Notes: generated from the sequence alone by a model not told the origin. Counted from the first letter of the stretch, positions 1-11,995 are shown. The stretch is DNA of 64,000 bases from Riptortus pedestris (GCA_019009955.1 CM032228.1:257655001-257719000); one strand, 5' to 3'. Numbers and translations: made by a program.

Positions 1-350
1 AAATTTCACTAAATAATAAAATAAACCACTTTGTTATGTGCATATTTGCCGAAACCCCAATAGGAGACGAAATATCACTATTTTTAATTTCAGGCCTCCC
101 TTATAACCCCCACTCCTGTTCGTCTCAGAGAATATTAACATAGCCTAAAGTCTAAGTTGGGTTAGTAGTAATATACATACGAAGTTTCATAAAATTCGGT
201 TCAGCCGTTTATGCGTGAAAAGGTAACAAACAAATAAACAAACAAACAGACACCAAAGAAACAAAATGGAGTTATGGTGTCTATGACATGTGAAACGAAA
301 AGTTATGGTGAAATTTCGCGAAAAAAATCAATGTACAGACAGAGGTTACA

Positions 351-412
<62 letters not shown>
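1..412 (-). mobile_element. Non-autonomous Helitron, 5' end (cut by window edge)
   Basis: Read on the minus strand, the sequence begins TC at 412-411 directly after a host A, runs through a long (TA)n, and continues into the text found at the 5' end of the complete copy at 36508-37920: a GTTTGTTTGTTACC-like block and then an AACGGCTGAACCGAATTT block. The 3' end lies left of the window. The element carries no coding capacity here. Identification rests on the A|TC start and on homology to the complete copies in this window. Confidence 0.8.
351..410. repeat. (TA)n microsatellite
   Basis: About 30 uninterrupted TA units form the 5' subterminal part of the adjoining Helitron. The short TYR/ILE-rich open frames across it are artefacts of the dinucleotide. 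Confidence 0.95.
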
Positions 413-548
413 TTACTCGACCTGCGTAACAGGCTCGCTTCAAAAAAAATTCTATGTTCCTTTGAAGCCATCTTACTCGGATGTTCATATATGGCTGAAT
501 AGAATGCATTATTTCTCCTCGCCTATAATGGCTCAAAAAACATGATAC

Positions 549-692
549 TGTAAGTAGATGAAAGAAATTATTGAGGTCAGTCTAGTTCTAAAGGCCGTCA
601 GGCACTGACGATGATGCACTGCATCGAAAGCGCTCGGTCCTTTTAATAACTTGTTCCAGTGGAAGCGTAGCCATTTCTTTCATCTACCTACA
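549..692. repeat. Short element with ~15-20 bp inverted repeats and a hammerhead-like core
   Basis: GTAGATGAAAGAAAT at 554-568 is perfectly inverted at 673-687, enclosing about 105 bp. Inside, CTGACGA (605-611), a GATGC/GCATC stem (613-617 and 621-625) and GAAA (626-629) are arranged like the conserved core of a hammerhead ribozyme. Stems I and III and a cleavage triplet are not convincing. The inverted repeat is seen directly; the ribozyme link is speculative. Confidence 0.4.
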
Positions 693-1617
693 TTAGAAGT
701 CACTTCCACCTGCCAGAATACCAACTCAGAATGTGATAACTGCTAGACGGATAGGTTATGAAGTTTGTGTGTTTTGTTAACTTAATTTGTAGGTGGCGTG
801 ACCCTAAATAAATAATTCATTTTATACATGATTACATCATACTGTAAGGTTTGTTGCCTACAAATGATCATTCCATTTGCACATATAATGATTTTCATTA
901 TTTCGTAAACGACATATTTTTTTATTATTTATTTTTCCTGAAAAGGCTAATATCTTGGGAACATTTTAATGAGTAATAACTATTCTTGGAAAGGGAGATA
1001 TTAGGATTTTAATGGACAAATACTCATAAATGTTTGACTGATTAGGGAAATAGAACTGATGGAAGGCCGACATCCTCACTTTCCGCCTTAGCAGTCCCAT
1101 TCTGTATATTATGCAGGCAAAAGTAACATTTATAGTAGCAACTATGACTACATCTTTATCCGTAGCTCACAACATTTCCTCCGTTTTACATTTACCTCAT
1201 ATTGTTTACAGGCCCTATTCTCCACGAGTATCTGATACACCTTTCTTTACAGCTGATTTATAAATATTTTAAAAATTATGCTACAATCTGCTCCCGGCTT
1301 AATTCTTATTTATTTTTTTAGCAAATTACGGAATTAGTACTTGTGCAGTATACGTATGGTGAACCCTGACAGCAGGGCCTTTCCATTCCTATGCCCCAAG
1401 ATGCTATATTCTTTCAAATTTATATATACGGGTACACACATTCGCACGAACCAACTCGCACACATGATGATATAGGCATCAAAATGTATCTCGGCAGGAT
1501 GATGTGACACCTGTTTATATGTAACTCCAGTGGGAGGTCACATGACTGTATGCGTCACCGTAATCTGCTCCTGTTTTCATTCTTATTTTTTTGTATGTAA
1601 GGGGCTTATTGTCTGTT
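693..1617. other. Unassigned AT-rich DNA
   Basis: I see no long open frame, tandem repeat or recognisable mobile-element end in this stretch. Confidence 0.5.
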
Positions 1618-1800
1618 CGGGGTTCAGGCTAGCTATGTGAGTTAAAGCAATAGTAAACCTAGAGTGGCGAGTTCCATTCCCTGTCTGGCTAATAGGAATT
1701 TATTTAGTGACGGAATTCATGAAATGAAATCCCAGCCTGACTACAAATGTCTACGGGAGGTAACCTGTAGATAACCCGTCCTGCGTTAAGTGGCATTGTA
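1618..1800 (+). mobile_element. tRNA-derived SINE (decayed copy)
   Basis: It aligns with the better copy at 46044-46274. The head has a B-box-like GAGTTCCATTCC, in which one C replaces G of GTTCGATTCC, preceded by AACCTAGAGTGGC. The body carries the family signatures ATTTAGTGACGGAATTCAT and GTAACCTGTAGATAACCC. Roughly 20 bp between the A- and B-box regions are missing, so Pol III activity is unlikely. Confidence 0.75.
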
Positions 1801-2409
1801 GAGCAAGCGGCCGCCTCCAGCCCGTCTCCCCCTACTCCTCAGCCAGTTGTATCCCGGCTATCGTACATGTAACATCCGTATTTGTGTATATTACCAATAA
1901 AGTTTTTTTTAAGGTCTACGTGTGTCGCAAGTCTGTAATTGTACCGAGTGAATGCTAATAAATAATAGTAATTATTGTCTTTTCTATAAATGTTTATATA
2001 CCTGAGAAGGAACATACATGCAATTTACTGTGTCATCAATCTCAAGTACGGCAAGAATCCATTTTGATTTAGTTAGTGAGGACGAACGAAGGTTTTGTGT
2101 AAGACCCCCCCCCCCAGGAAAATGGTGTGTCTATTGTAATGAGTTGTTTGAAGGCATTGTAATTGTAGCTTTGCCAGTGATATAACAAGTAGCAATAATG
2201 TAGCACGGTTACTGACAAATTTCATTATTACAGGACTGAGATTGTGCCTTAAATTGCATGTGCTGCTTCTCTTATTGGGGGACACATTGAGGATAAAATA
2301 ATGCATGAGGCCATGTCAGTTTCGTCTATTACTCATAACGGAGACATGTTGGCCCGAGCCCAGTCCTGGGTGTATGGCCTGGTTATAAATATCGTTGGTA
2401 GTATTGAGG
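1801..2409. other. Unassigned spacer before minisatellite
   Basis: Nothing coding is evident. A poly-C run at about 2105-2117 and a polyadenylation-like AATAAA at about 1896 are the only landmarks. Confidence 0.4.
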
Positions 2410-4425
2410 AAGGCTGTGTGCCTACACATGCTCGTCATATGTGCCTTTAGCCACCTGCTCACCTTCCTAGCAGCACTTCTACAGCTAGTAATTCACGCCA
2501 ACGTTATGCTATGATACGGCCTATCTACTGGTAACTACACATTACAGCTAGTAATTCACCGCCAACATGATGAGGACGGCCAATCTACAGGTAACCCACA
2601 CATGCTCGTCATATGTGCCTTTAGCCACCTGCTCCCTTCCTAGCAGCAACTTCTACAGCTAGTAATTCACGCCCCAAAATGAGGACGGGCTATCTACAGG
2701 TAACCACACATGCTCGTCATATGTGCCTTTAGCCAGCTGCTCCCTTCCTAGCAGCACTTCTACAGCTTGTAAGACACGCCAACATTATGCTAATGAGGAC
2801 GGCCAATCTACAGGTAACCACACATGCTCGTCATATGTGCCTTTAGCCACCTGCTCCCTTCCTAGCAGCACTTCTACAGCTAGTAATTCACGCCAACGTT
2901 ATGCTAATGAGGACGGCCAATCTACAGGTAACCACACATGCTCGTCATATGTGCCTTTAGCCACCTGCTCCCTTCCTAGCAGCACTTCTACAGCTAGTAA
3001 TTCACGCCAACATTATGCTAATGAGGACGGCCAATCTACAGGTAACCACACATGCTCGTCATATGTGCCTTTAGCCACCTGCTCACCTTCCTAGCAGCAC
3101 TTCTACAGCTAGTAATTCACGCCCACTTCATGCTAATGAGGACGGGCTATCTACAGGTAACCACACATGCTCGTCATATGTGCCTTTAGCCACCTGCTCC
3201 CTTCCTAGCAGCACTTCTACAGCTAGTAATTCACGCCAACATTATGCTAATGAGGACGGCCTATCTACAGGTAACCACACATGCTCGTCATATGTGCCTT
3301 TAGCCACCTGCTCACCTTCCTAGCAGCACTTCTACAGCTAGTAATTCACGCCCACGTTATGCTACTAGGCCTAATGAGGACGGGCTATCTACAGGTAACC
3401 ACACATGCTCGTCATATGTGCCTTTAGCCACCTGCTCACCTTCCTAGCAGCACTTCTACAGCTAGTAATTCACGCCAACATTATGCTAATGAGGACGGCC
3501 TATCTACAGGTAACCACACATGCTCGTCATATGTGCCTTTAGCCACCTGCTACCTTCCTAGCAGCACTTCTACAGCTAGTAATTCACGCCAACGTTATGC
3601 TAATGAGGACGGGCTATCTACAGGTAACCACACATGCTCGTCATATGTGCCTTTAGCCACCTGCTCCCTTCCTAGCAGCACTTCTACAGCTAGTAATTCA
3701 CGCCAACATTATGCTAATGAGGACGGCCAATCTACAGGTAACCACACATGCTCGTCATATGTGCCTTTAGCCACCTGCTCCCTTCCTAGCAGCACTTCTA
3801 CAGCTAGTAATTCACGCCCACTTCATGCTAATGAGGACGGGCTATCTACAGGTAACCACACATGCTCGTCATATGTGCCTTTAGCCACCTGCTCACCTTC
3901 CTAGCAGCACTTCTACAGCTAGTAATTCCTCGCCAACATTTTGCTAATAATGAGGACGGCCAATCTACAGGTAACCACACATGTCGTCATATGTTGCCTT
4001 TAGCCACCTGCTCACCTTCCTAGCAGCACTTCTACAGCTAGTAATTCACGCCCACAGAGGACGGCCTATCTACAGGTAACCACACATGCTCGTCATATGT
4101 GCCTTAGCCACCTGCTCACCTTCCTAGCAGCACTTCTACAGCTAGTAATTCACGCCAACGTTATGCTAATGAGGACGGCCTATCTACAGGTAACCACACA
4201 TGCTCGTCATATGTGCCTTTAGCCACCTGCTCCCTTCCTAGCAGCACTTCTACAGCTAGTAATTCACGCCAACATTATGCTAATGAGGACGGCCTATCTA
4301 CAGGTAACCACACATGCTCGTCATATGTGCCTTTAGCCACCTGCTCACCTTCCTAGCAGCACTTCTACAGCTAGTAATTCACGCCCACTTTATGCTAACG
4401 AGGACGGCCTATCTACAGGTAACCA
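2410..4425. repeat. 114-bp minisatellite array, about 17 units
   Basis: CATGCTCGTCATATGTGCC recurs every 114 bp across the clean part (for example 2823, 2937, 3051). Units vary at a few sites (CCAACATTAT or CCCACTTCAT; CCTGCTCCC or CCTGCTCACC). Units near 2460-2700 and 3900-4100 carry small indels. Because 114 is a multiple of three, 123-residue open frames appear at 2723-3094 and 3533-3904; these reflect the period and not a gene. The unit contains GAGGACGG...TATCTACAGGTAACCAC and CCTTCCTAGCAG, both resembling the 3' half of the SINE family in this window. Confidence 0.92.
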
Positions 4426-4750
4426 GTCTGATAAGGCTACTCAATACTCATCTATTGGCACAACATTCCAACATCTGAACAATATGCATTTTTTATTCAA
4501 AAATATAGTATATTAGTTGTTTTATTTCCCCTCCAGTACTCAATTTTATTTGTTTTTAACTCGATACGTTCTCCTCCGTAATATTTTAAACGCTTCTGGA
4601 TGTACTTGTTGAAGAATTCATGATTTTAATCTCATTCTACAAAGTATTGTATTTGAACTAAAGGAAATATTTTTTTAGGGAACACTTTCAGTTCTCAAAT
4701 TTCTACGGAATCATGGGTTTGCTGGTTGGAGCGTGGTGTCTGTCTCAGAC

Positions 4751-5313
4751 TGGCCGTCACGCAGGCGCTCCTTTAACTTTCTGACATAAATGCTAAATGG
4801 GCTTGCCATTTATGTCAGAAGTTCAAAGAGAACAATATTTGATATTGAAACTACAAATAATGTGCTTCATCATATAACAGCTGATTGCAAATATATGAGT
4901 ACGAGTGGAGGTTATCTGAAAGCCGAAAACTAAACAATGTAATTATCTCGGTTAATAATCAAGATAATAAAAACGCATATAACAACATTTATAGACATTT
5001 AATTTGCAATAAGATTTGTATAACAATTTTTTTTCGACCAGACGTTCAGTAACGGAAATATTTTCGAAAATTTTCGAAATTTCCCCTCTAACCTCCCCCC
5101 TATCTCTGGTCCCATTTCAGCCGTTAACGAACTTGGTCTTTATTTTAGCAAAAAACGTTTAAATATCCCGTTTAGTAACAATCAATCAAAAATTACAACT
5201 GCTAGAGTGGTAACAACCAAATAACGGACCTCATTTTTATTATCTTCTAGCTAGTATCGATGGACATTTGAGGATTTTTTTGAAAATCGCATCATAAGGT
5301 AATCTGCTAAAAC
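4751..5313 (-). mobile_element. Helentron-like element, near full span
   Basis: The left edge has the 3' hairpin motif in reverse (CGTCACGCAGGCG). The right edge has the degraded 5' terminus, ending AATCTGCTAAAA. Between them run the family core blocks (ATCTCGGTTAATAATCAAG, CAGCCGTTAACGAACTTGG, TCGATGGACATTTGAGG). A 14-bp perfect hairpin at 4779-4792/4807-4820 is peculiar to this copy. No internal (TA)n is retained. Confidence 0.65.
4779..4820. repeat. Perfect 14-bp inverted repeat (hairpin)
   Basis: TTCTGACATAAATG at 4779-4792 is inverted exactly at 4807-4820 with a 14-nt loop. The pairing continues a few bases outward with one bulge. Confidence 0.85.
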
Positions 5314-5516
5314 AGCTAGGCACAAATTTAGGGCGGTTATAAAGTTTAGTTGAGCAAGAATAAGTTACATCCTATGATATTTTTCATCAGCAATTATTTT
5401 TATCAGGACTAGAAGGAAGTAATTTGGCGCCCACATCAGCTCAGGATTTTTATTCAAATTCATACTTGTTCATTCAACAGTTTTGCATTTCATCAACTGT
5501 TTATTTTTATTTTATA

Positions 5517-6416
5517 CTAGCAGACCCGGCCACGCGTTGCTGTGGCTAAAGTTATTGTTAAATTACATTGTAGTATACAATTTAAGAGGAACGGTAGGAG
5601 AACATCAGTCACGGAGTCCGCCATGCTTTTTACATAGATGGTATTTGTAAAAAGATATGGTGACCTCCATGACAGATTTTCTCCGACTAGTACAATGAAA
5701 TTATTTACGAACCAAGACGGAAATGTTGAAGTTGGAAGACAAATTCAAGGGATTAGGATTTGAAGGGGAAGGACGTTGAACACGATTAATTAAAATTTTC
5801 TTACAGTTTATATTAAGCAGAAATCAATACAAAAGAATTAATTTTTAAATTTATTATTTCCATTTAATTTTGTAACGAATGAGCATATTACAAAGTTGTT
5901 AGTGGATAACATATGACATTTAAACTTATGAATGAGGTAGGTAAAGCAGATAGTCTTAATTAAATCTTTAACAGTAATATTTATTAATATAAATTATAAA
6001 TACTTTTAATTTCAATTTAATTTAGCACTAATCGGTGCAAAATATTTTTGGTTAACCTGTCTTTAGCTAACACAAATAGATTCGACGGTTTCCCAACACG
6101 TGAACATGCAACATATAGTTTGTCGGTTTACCATAGCAGTGCCATCTATCTATTGATTACTCACTCAATCCAGTCGAAAAGTATCGACATCTGTTAGAAT
6201 CTTTTGGAGTTAACAGATAATTGTGACTGTCAATTAATTATAGACAAATAATTTGCAATAAAATAAAATTGCGACTATAATTAAAGATCTAAGCTATCCT
6301 ATCTCTCAAGTTGGACCAGACTGCTCACGGTGTGCCAATTTAATTTAAAATCGGTTAAGTAGTTTAGGAGTCCATCGCGGACAAACATCGTGACAGGAGG
6401 TTTATATATATTAAGA
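5517..6416 (-). mobile_element. Complete non-autonomous Helitron (~900 bp)
   Basis: On the minus strand it starts A|TCTTAATATATATAAACC at 6416 and ends with a hairpin (GCCAC...GTGGC, plus-strand 5529-5546), a short spacer and CTAG at 5520-5517, followed by a host T. TC start, subterminal 3' hairpin, CTRR end and A^T insertion are the Helitron hallmarks. No Rep/helicase coding sequence is seen, so it would depend on enzymes in trans. Its ends differ from the GCTTCGC-hairpin family at 36508-37920, so it is a second Helitron family. Confidence 0.82.
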
Positions 6417-6753
6417 TGTTATTTATTAATTTAATATTTCCTTTTTGTTGCGTTTTAAGTCATATATTAGTATTTTTCCTGTTTTTATTTTCTTCTGAAG
6501 TTATTACTCAATTAATTCTGGTATTTTTGATTTGTTTTGTTGTTAGGGTTATAATTAGTTATGAACCTTATCGCGTTGTGCTGTTTTGTAACTATTGTCG
6601 ATGTGTGATTGAGACCTAGACCTCTTGGAGATGTATACCTTATAGGATTGGCCTGTGTATCCGCCAGTATTCCAGGTTGGACAGGGGCCAATATAGGGGC
6701 AATGCACCCCCACAACCATTCCCTCTCAAATAATTACTACAAATATTTTAAGG

Positions 6754-7225
6754 TTTTTCCAGGTTCCCTTTACGGAAGGCACCTGGTCAGCTACTACTCA
6801 TGATGACATTTTAGGAAACATTCCTCAAATGTCAATCGATCCTACCTAGGAGATGACGAATATGTTCAAAACTATTTGTGTCTATTAGTGCTCTAGCGCT
6901 CACTATATTCGTTTGATCGTTACCTAATTCGACATTTAAACGTTTTATGTAAAAGATGAAGCTCGTTAATGGCTGGAAACAGATCCGAGGTTTACGGAAT
7001 TCTCCATTGTTATAATATGCCCGATCGTACTATTGTATACAACCAATCTTATTACCAATGGTCAATAAATGTTATTATAGACATCATTACTCTGACTTGA
7101 ATTTTTCACCTTGAGTAAGCCATGTTGTTATGTCATATTAACAAAAAGCCGATAGTTCTTGAACCTTTCAAGCTTAAATACCTAATATTGATCTCATTGA
7201 ACTTTTACTGTGTGAAATACCTGAA
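6754..7225 (+). mobile_element. Helentron-like element, 3'-truncated
   Basis: A degraded 5' palindrome (CAGGTTCCCTTTACGGAAGG) at 6760-6779 is followed by the core blocks in order: CAATCGATCCTACCTAGGAG, TTAAACGTTTTATGTAAAAG and GCTCGTTAATGGCTG. The 3' inverted repeat and hairpin are missing. Confidence 0.6.
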
Positions 7226-7339
7226 AATATTTTCGGTCTAACGTCATAATTTAAGATTTTACTTTCTAAACTTGAGGAATTTTATTTCATTAACACCAGT
7301 CAACATTTTCCCGTTTCATGGAAGAGAAATCTGAAGTTG

Positions 7340-7783
7340 AAATAAATATTTATTTATTTAAGATGCCGCTACAATGGCGATTCATCTTTTAACATGTTTG
7401 AGTATAGTTTTACAAAATTAAATAAATATTAAAATTTTTACAAAGCTAAATGTTACAAATGTACAACATAAATAGAACCATGCCGCTACGATGGCGATTC
7501 ATCTTTTAGGATGTTAGAATATAATTTTACAAGTTTAAATAAATATTAAAATTTTTACGCAGATAAATTTTATAAATGTACTAAATAAATAGAATGGAGA
7601 AAACTAAATATAAGTTGTTAGTATATTGGCAACATGAGGGGAAAAAAGTAAAAATAAAACAACAAAAAAAAAATAAAAAAAATATTAAAAGAAAAACTAA
7701 ACTGGAAGGAGGCAAAACGTATATTCCACGTACAGTGCTTGCTATTTATAACTTTCATAATCGTAAATAATAGCTTTTATATT
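7340..7783 (-). repeat. LINE 3' UTR with ~117-bp imperfect duplication
   Basis: ATGCCGCTACnATGGCGATTC occurs at 7363 and 7480 with matching flanks, giving an imperfect 117-bp tandem duplication. It lies just downstream, on the minus strand, of the LINE coding end at 7784. The outer edge is an AAATAAATA-rich tail. A related sequence occurs at about 32640-32690. Treating this as the LINE 3' UTR is an inference from position and tail. Confidence 0.55.
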
Positions 7784-8140
7784 TCATTCAAGTTCAAATA
7801 ACCCAATATTTCTTAAATACTTAAAAACATCATCTACAAATTGGCTACTGTCGGTCAGTAGTTCGCATACATTTGTGGGCCATAGGTACGTTTTCACTTT
7901 TGTGCAGTCTGTCAGTATATGTTTTACAGTCAGCGTTTTATTGCAGTAGCGGCATATAGGTTCATCTTGTCTGCTCAGTAGATATGAACGTGTTAGTCTA
8001 TTGTGTCCTGTGCCTAGGCGTGTAAGTACAATTTCTTTTCTTCTAGATTGTCTATTACTTACTAGATAGTTTCTATTAAGATTTCTTAGCCGAACTACTC
8101 GTGGCCCTCCAACAAAGCCAAATTGAATTGGGTCACGCAA
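7784..8140 (-). pseudogene. LINE retrotransposon ORF2 C-terminal fragment
   Basis: The translated tail has the pattern at the C-terminus of Jockey/I-type non-LTR retrotransposons. A LTRLGTGH segment (residues 39-46) lies after the RNase H region, followed by a CCHC zinc-finger-like motif: C63, C66, H74, C79, in PICRYC...KHILTDC. The reverse transcriptase and endonuclease domains are absent upstream, so this is a 5'-truncated dead copy. The methionine used as start is incidental; the frame simply opens inside the element. The same tail recurs on the opposite strand at 32889-33099. Clade assignment is from motif memory, not a search. Confidence 0.75.
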
Positions 8141-9138
8141 TTAAAATTATTCCTAGCTAAGTTTGGACTAGACGATTTTTTTACGCTACAAACAGCTCTA
8201 AAAGGTGGCGCACTGCAACTGCTCTTGTGCGGCTTTGGAAGCCTAAAACACTTGATGTGCTGATGTCGACGATAGGAAGCTGTGAGGAAAGAGTTCAACA
8301 TCTCATCAGAAGGAAGTGGTGTTGACTTGCTCCAGATCACATGTCTGGATAAACTAAATAATATCTGCAACTACATTCACCGAGCAATACCACTAAGGCT
8401 ATCAGAGATTACTGCCAGCCAACACGATAACAAGGATGCAATTTCCCATATCAGCTCTTCATCTATATATAAATATTTTGTATTATAAATATATATGTAT
8501 TATTATTATTATTTTGTTTAAAAATATTGTACCCTGTAAGATAAATAGGTCAAATAAATCATTCTTCTACTCTACTCGTGGCACGTGCGGCAAGGTGAAG
8601 GGGTTCAAGAAAATATCCGTAGCATTCCCATTAATTATGAGGCGGGTCGAAAAATGTTACTTAACCATTTTTATTTCAAATTGGTTTTCTACAATTATTT
8701 TGTAACTCGAATATGCAAACTATTTTGGTTTTTACAACTAATTTCATTTGTAGCTGCCCTACTAGATATCACATGGCCAGCTTACATTTCCAGTCGTGAA
8801 TGCATAGGATTCCTATAACTGGAGAATGTCCTCCGAGGAGGAAACGTGCTTAGTTTCTCCAGTCCTTCTTCTGCTGGCTCAAGATATAAAGATAGTCATA
8901 CAAAATTCATAAACTCATTCATATCTGGGGATTGTGTTAATTTGAACCGCCCTTTTGGGACAAATAGTGGGGGGGGGGGTTCCCCATATGTTAGGTTTCT
9001 TTAGGGCTTGGAGAACTATTTTACTTTGAGGGCGAGCAAATGTTTGGAATCTCTCATTTGTGTTGGAGAATATGAAGGGAAACCCGCATCACCTAAGGGC
9101 TGTTCGGGCCAACACTGCCTCTCCAGGCTCAACTCATC
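8141..9138. other. Unassigned stretch with short open frames
   Basis: A 68-codon frame at 8282-8488 (+) encodes no family I recognise. AATAAATCATTC at about 8555 could be an old polyadenylation signal. The stretch may include older retroelement DNA. Confidence 0.3.
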
Positions 9139-9156
9139 CACACACACACACACACA

Positions 9157-9204
<48 letters not shown>

Positions 9205-9210
9205 CACACA
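9139..9210. repeat. (CA)n-(CGCA)n-(CA)n compound microsatellite
   Basis: CA units flank about 12 CGCA tetranucleotide units. The alternating purine-pyrimidine run is a candidate for Z-DNA. Confidence 0.95.
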
Positions 9211-10034
9211 CTCTATAATAGCTGAGTTACACTCTCAATTCGTTATATCTGAGTGGTTTGCCTTCCTAAATATGAAGAGAGTAATTCTTCTATGTTTCAT
9301 CGCATTCAGTGAGAACGTATATTCTTTTACTTTTTACTACTGGTTGACAAACAGTCAAATTAATGGCAAATATATTGTAGAAATTCCATCAATATTAGAA
9401 TTAGAAGTATAATAAATAAATTTCGTTGCCACTTCAAACCACACTGTGTAACATACATTTTTTAACAAATAAGAATGGCAAGCTTTATGGCCCTCCTTAA
9501 AGTGACAATGCAATTATTCCTGAGCGATTGTTATGACAAATATTTTGTAGTTTTCTTAAATAATACATTTTTGATAGTATTTTTCTTTTGTTGAAGAACA
9601 TTCCTCAGGCATGGAATTCTTTAATCTATTTTTATATAATCAATATTTTTTAATATTTAACATATTGAGGAAGACCCAAAAAGAATTATTATTCCTGAAA
9701 TTTTCATGTTCATTGTTAGGGGTGTTAAGCATATTTTTTTATATGATTTTATGATTTGGTGGTATACTGTATCTGTAAGACATGTTTATCTTATTAAGGT
9801 GGCGCAGGTTAGAGCTGTGAGAAGTTATTATAGGACCTTGGCAACATTGTTGCTGACAACAAGGCTACCAACATTATATGCAGGAGCAGGCACTCACGCC
9901 TAGTATTGGAATAGATGCTGCTGAATTATTGGAACAGAGTTACTACTCTGCTCAACGGATGTCTTGTGTCGGTTGCTATTCTCTTCACATTTCTATTGTA
10001 TCTGGAAGCTGCAGCAGGAGGGTGATGATACCAT

Positions 10035-10037
<3 letters not shown>
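9211..10037. other. Unassigned AT-rich spacer
   Basis: No recognisable gene or repeat end is visible between the two simple-sequence tracts. Confidence 0.4.
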
Positions 10038-10107
<70 letters not shown>

Positions 10108-10111
10108 CTCG

Positions 10112-10165
<54 letters not shown>

Positions 10166-11427
10166 GCCCTCTTTCCCCAACCACCCCTCTCTCTCTCTCC
10201 TCTCCCCTCTCTCTCTCTCCCGTCCTCTCTTCTCCTCTCTCTCTCTCTCTCCTCATCCTCACTCTCCCTCCTCTTCCCCTCCCTCTCTCCTCCCCCCCCT
10301 CTCTCTACATAACCCCCCCCCTGCTCTCTCTCTCTCCTCTCTCCCTCTCTCTCCTCTCTCTCTCTCCCCCCCTCTCTCTCTCTCTCTCATTTCTCTCTCT
10401 CTCTCTCCCCCTCTCCCTCTCCCTCCCTCTCCCCCTCTCCCCCCCCCCACTCTCTCTCTCTCCTCTCTCCTCTCCTCTCTACCTCTCGTCTCTCTCTCCC
10501 CTCCCTCTCGCCCTCTTCCCCCCCCTCCCCTCCTCTCACTCCTCTCTTCTCTCTCCCTTCCTCTCCCCCCCTCCCTCCCACCCACTTCTCCCCTCTCCCT
10601 ACTCCCCCCCCTCTCCCCCCCCCCCCCACTCTCTCTCTCTCCCCCTCTCTCTCTACCTCTCTCTCTCTCTCCCCTCTCTCCTCTCCCTCTCTTCCCTCTC
10701 CCTCTTCCTCTCTCTCTCACCACCCCTCTCGCCCTCTCTCACCACCCCCCTCTCTCTCCTCTCTCCTCCTCCCCTCCCTCTCTCACCACAACTCTCTCTC
10801 TCCCCCTCCACAAACTCCCCTCGCCCTCTTCCCCCCCCCTCTCTCTCACTCTCCCCCCCTCTCCTCTCCCTCTCTCTCTCTCCCCCTCCCTCTCGCCCTC
10901 TCCCCGCCTCTCACTTCCTCTCTCTCTCTCATCTCTCCCTCTCCCCCTCCCTCTCTCTCTCTCTCACCCCCCCCCTCTCACTCATCTCTCTCTCCCCCCT
11001 CTCTCTCTCTCTCTCTCTCTCTACTCCAGTCCTCTACCTCTCTCCCCCCCCCCCTCCCCCTCCTCTCTCTCTCATCCTCCACCTCTCTCTCTCTCTCCAC
11101 ACACACTACCCCTCTCCACACCCCACTCCCTCTCTCGACCCTCTTCTCTCTCTCTCACTTTTATCCCCCCTCTCGCCCCCTTCCCCCCCCTCTCTCTCTC
11201 TACCTCTCCCCTCTCTCTCTCTATCTCCTCTTCCCTCTCTCTCTCTCTATCTCCTCTCTCGCCCTCGCCCCCCTCTCTCTCTCTCTCTCTCTCTCTCACA
11301 CTCTACACCTCTCTCTCTCCCTCCGCCCACGACTCCACATCACCTCCCTCTCTCGATCTCTCTCTCTCTCTCTCTCTCTCGCCTCCGCGCCTCTCTCTCT
11401 CTCCTCCTCTCTCTCGCCCTCTTCCCC

Positions 11428-11461
<34 letters not shown>

Positions 11462-11721
11462 TCTCTCCCTCTCTCTCTCTCTCTCCCTCTCTCCCCCTCT
11501 CTCTCTCTCTCTCTCTCCCCCCTCTCGACCTCTTCCCCCTCTCTCTCTCTCTCTCTCCTCCCTCTCTCACTCTTTCCCCCTCTCGCCCTCTCCCCTCCAC
11601 TCTCTCCATCTCTCCCTCCCTCTCTCTCTCTCTCATCTCTCTCCCTCTCGCCCTCTTCCTCCCCTCCTCTCTCTCTCTCTCTCTCCCACTCTCTCTCTTT
11701 CTCTCTCTCGCCTCTCACACA

Positions 11722-11811
<90 letters not shown>

Positions 11812-11825
11812 CGCTCTCTCCCTCC
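10038..11825. repeat. 1.8-kb CT-rich polypyrimidine tract
   Basis: The plus strand is almost purely pyrimidine for 1.8 kb. Pure (CT)n lies at both edges (10038-10100 and 11720-11815) and a degenerate C-rich interior lies between. Embedded in it is a recurring CTCTCGCCCTCTTCCCCC-like motif at about 10161, 10505, 10726, 10820, 10891, 11133, 11171, 11266, 11411, 11522, 11581 and 11647. The very long Ser/Leu/Pro-rich open frame (and Arg/Glu/Gly-rich frames on the other strand) is a compositional artefact. Confidence 0.95.
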
Positions 11826-11956
11826 CGGATATGGCAAGAACTGTATTTACAATGTATTAGTTGATATTATTTAAGTCATAGAGTAAAACAGAGACATGTA
11901 AACAGCATTATACTACTATAACGGCCATAATAACCTAGGTGTTGATTGCACAAATA

Positions 11957-11959
<3 letters not shown>

Positions 11960-11994
<35 letters not shown>
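11960..11994. repeat. (TA)n microsatellite at a Helitron junction
   Basis: About 17 TA units abut the CTAG terminus of the next element, and probably represent its target site. Confidence 0.9.

Positions 11995-11995
<1 letters not shown>

Noticed and set aside
2723..3904. Repeated 123-residue frames suggesting a repetitive protein
   Set aside because: The frame follows from the 114-bp period. Neighbouring units contain indels and stops, and there is no start, signal peptide or splice context.
2410..4425. CRISPR-like array of repeats and spacers
   Set aside because: Units are continuous tandem copies without unique spacers, in eukaryotic DNA.
8095..8370. Minus-strand frame as the upstream part of the LINE ORF2
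   Set aside because: No reverse transcriptase or RNase H motif could be found in any frame.
9964..11874. 636-residue Ser/Leu/Pro-rich open frame
   Set aside because: It exists only because the CT-rich tract lacks stop codons; the opposite strand is open for the same reason.
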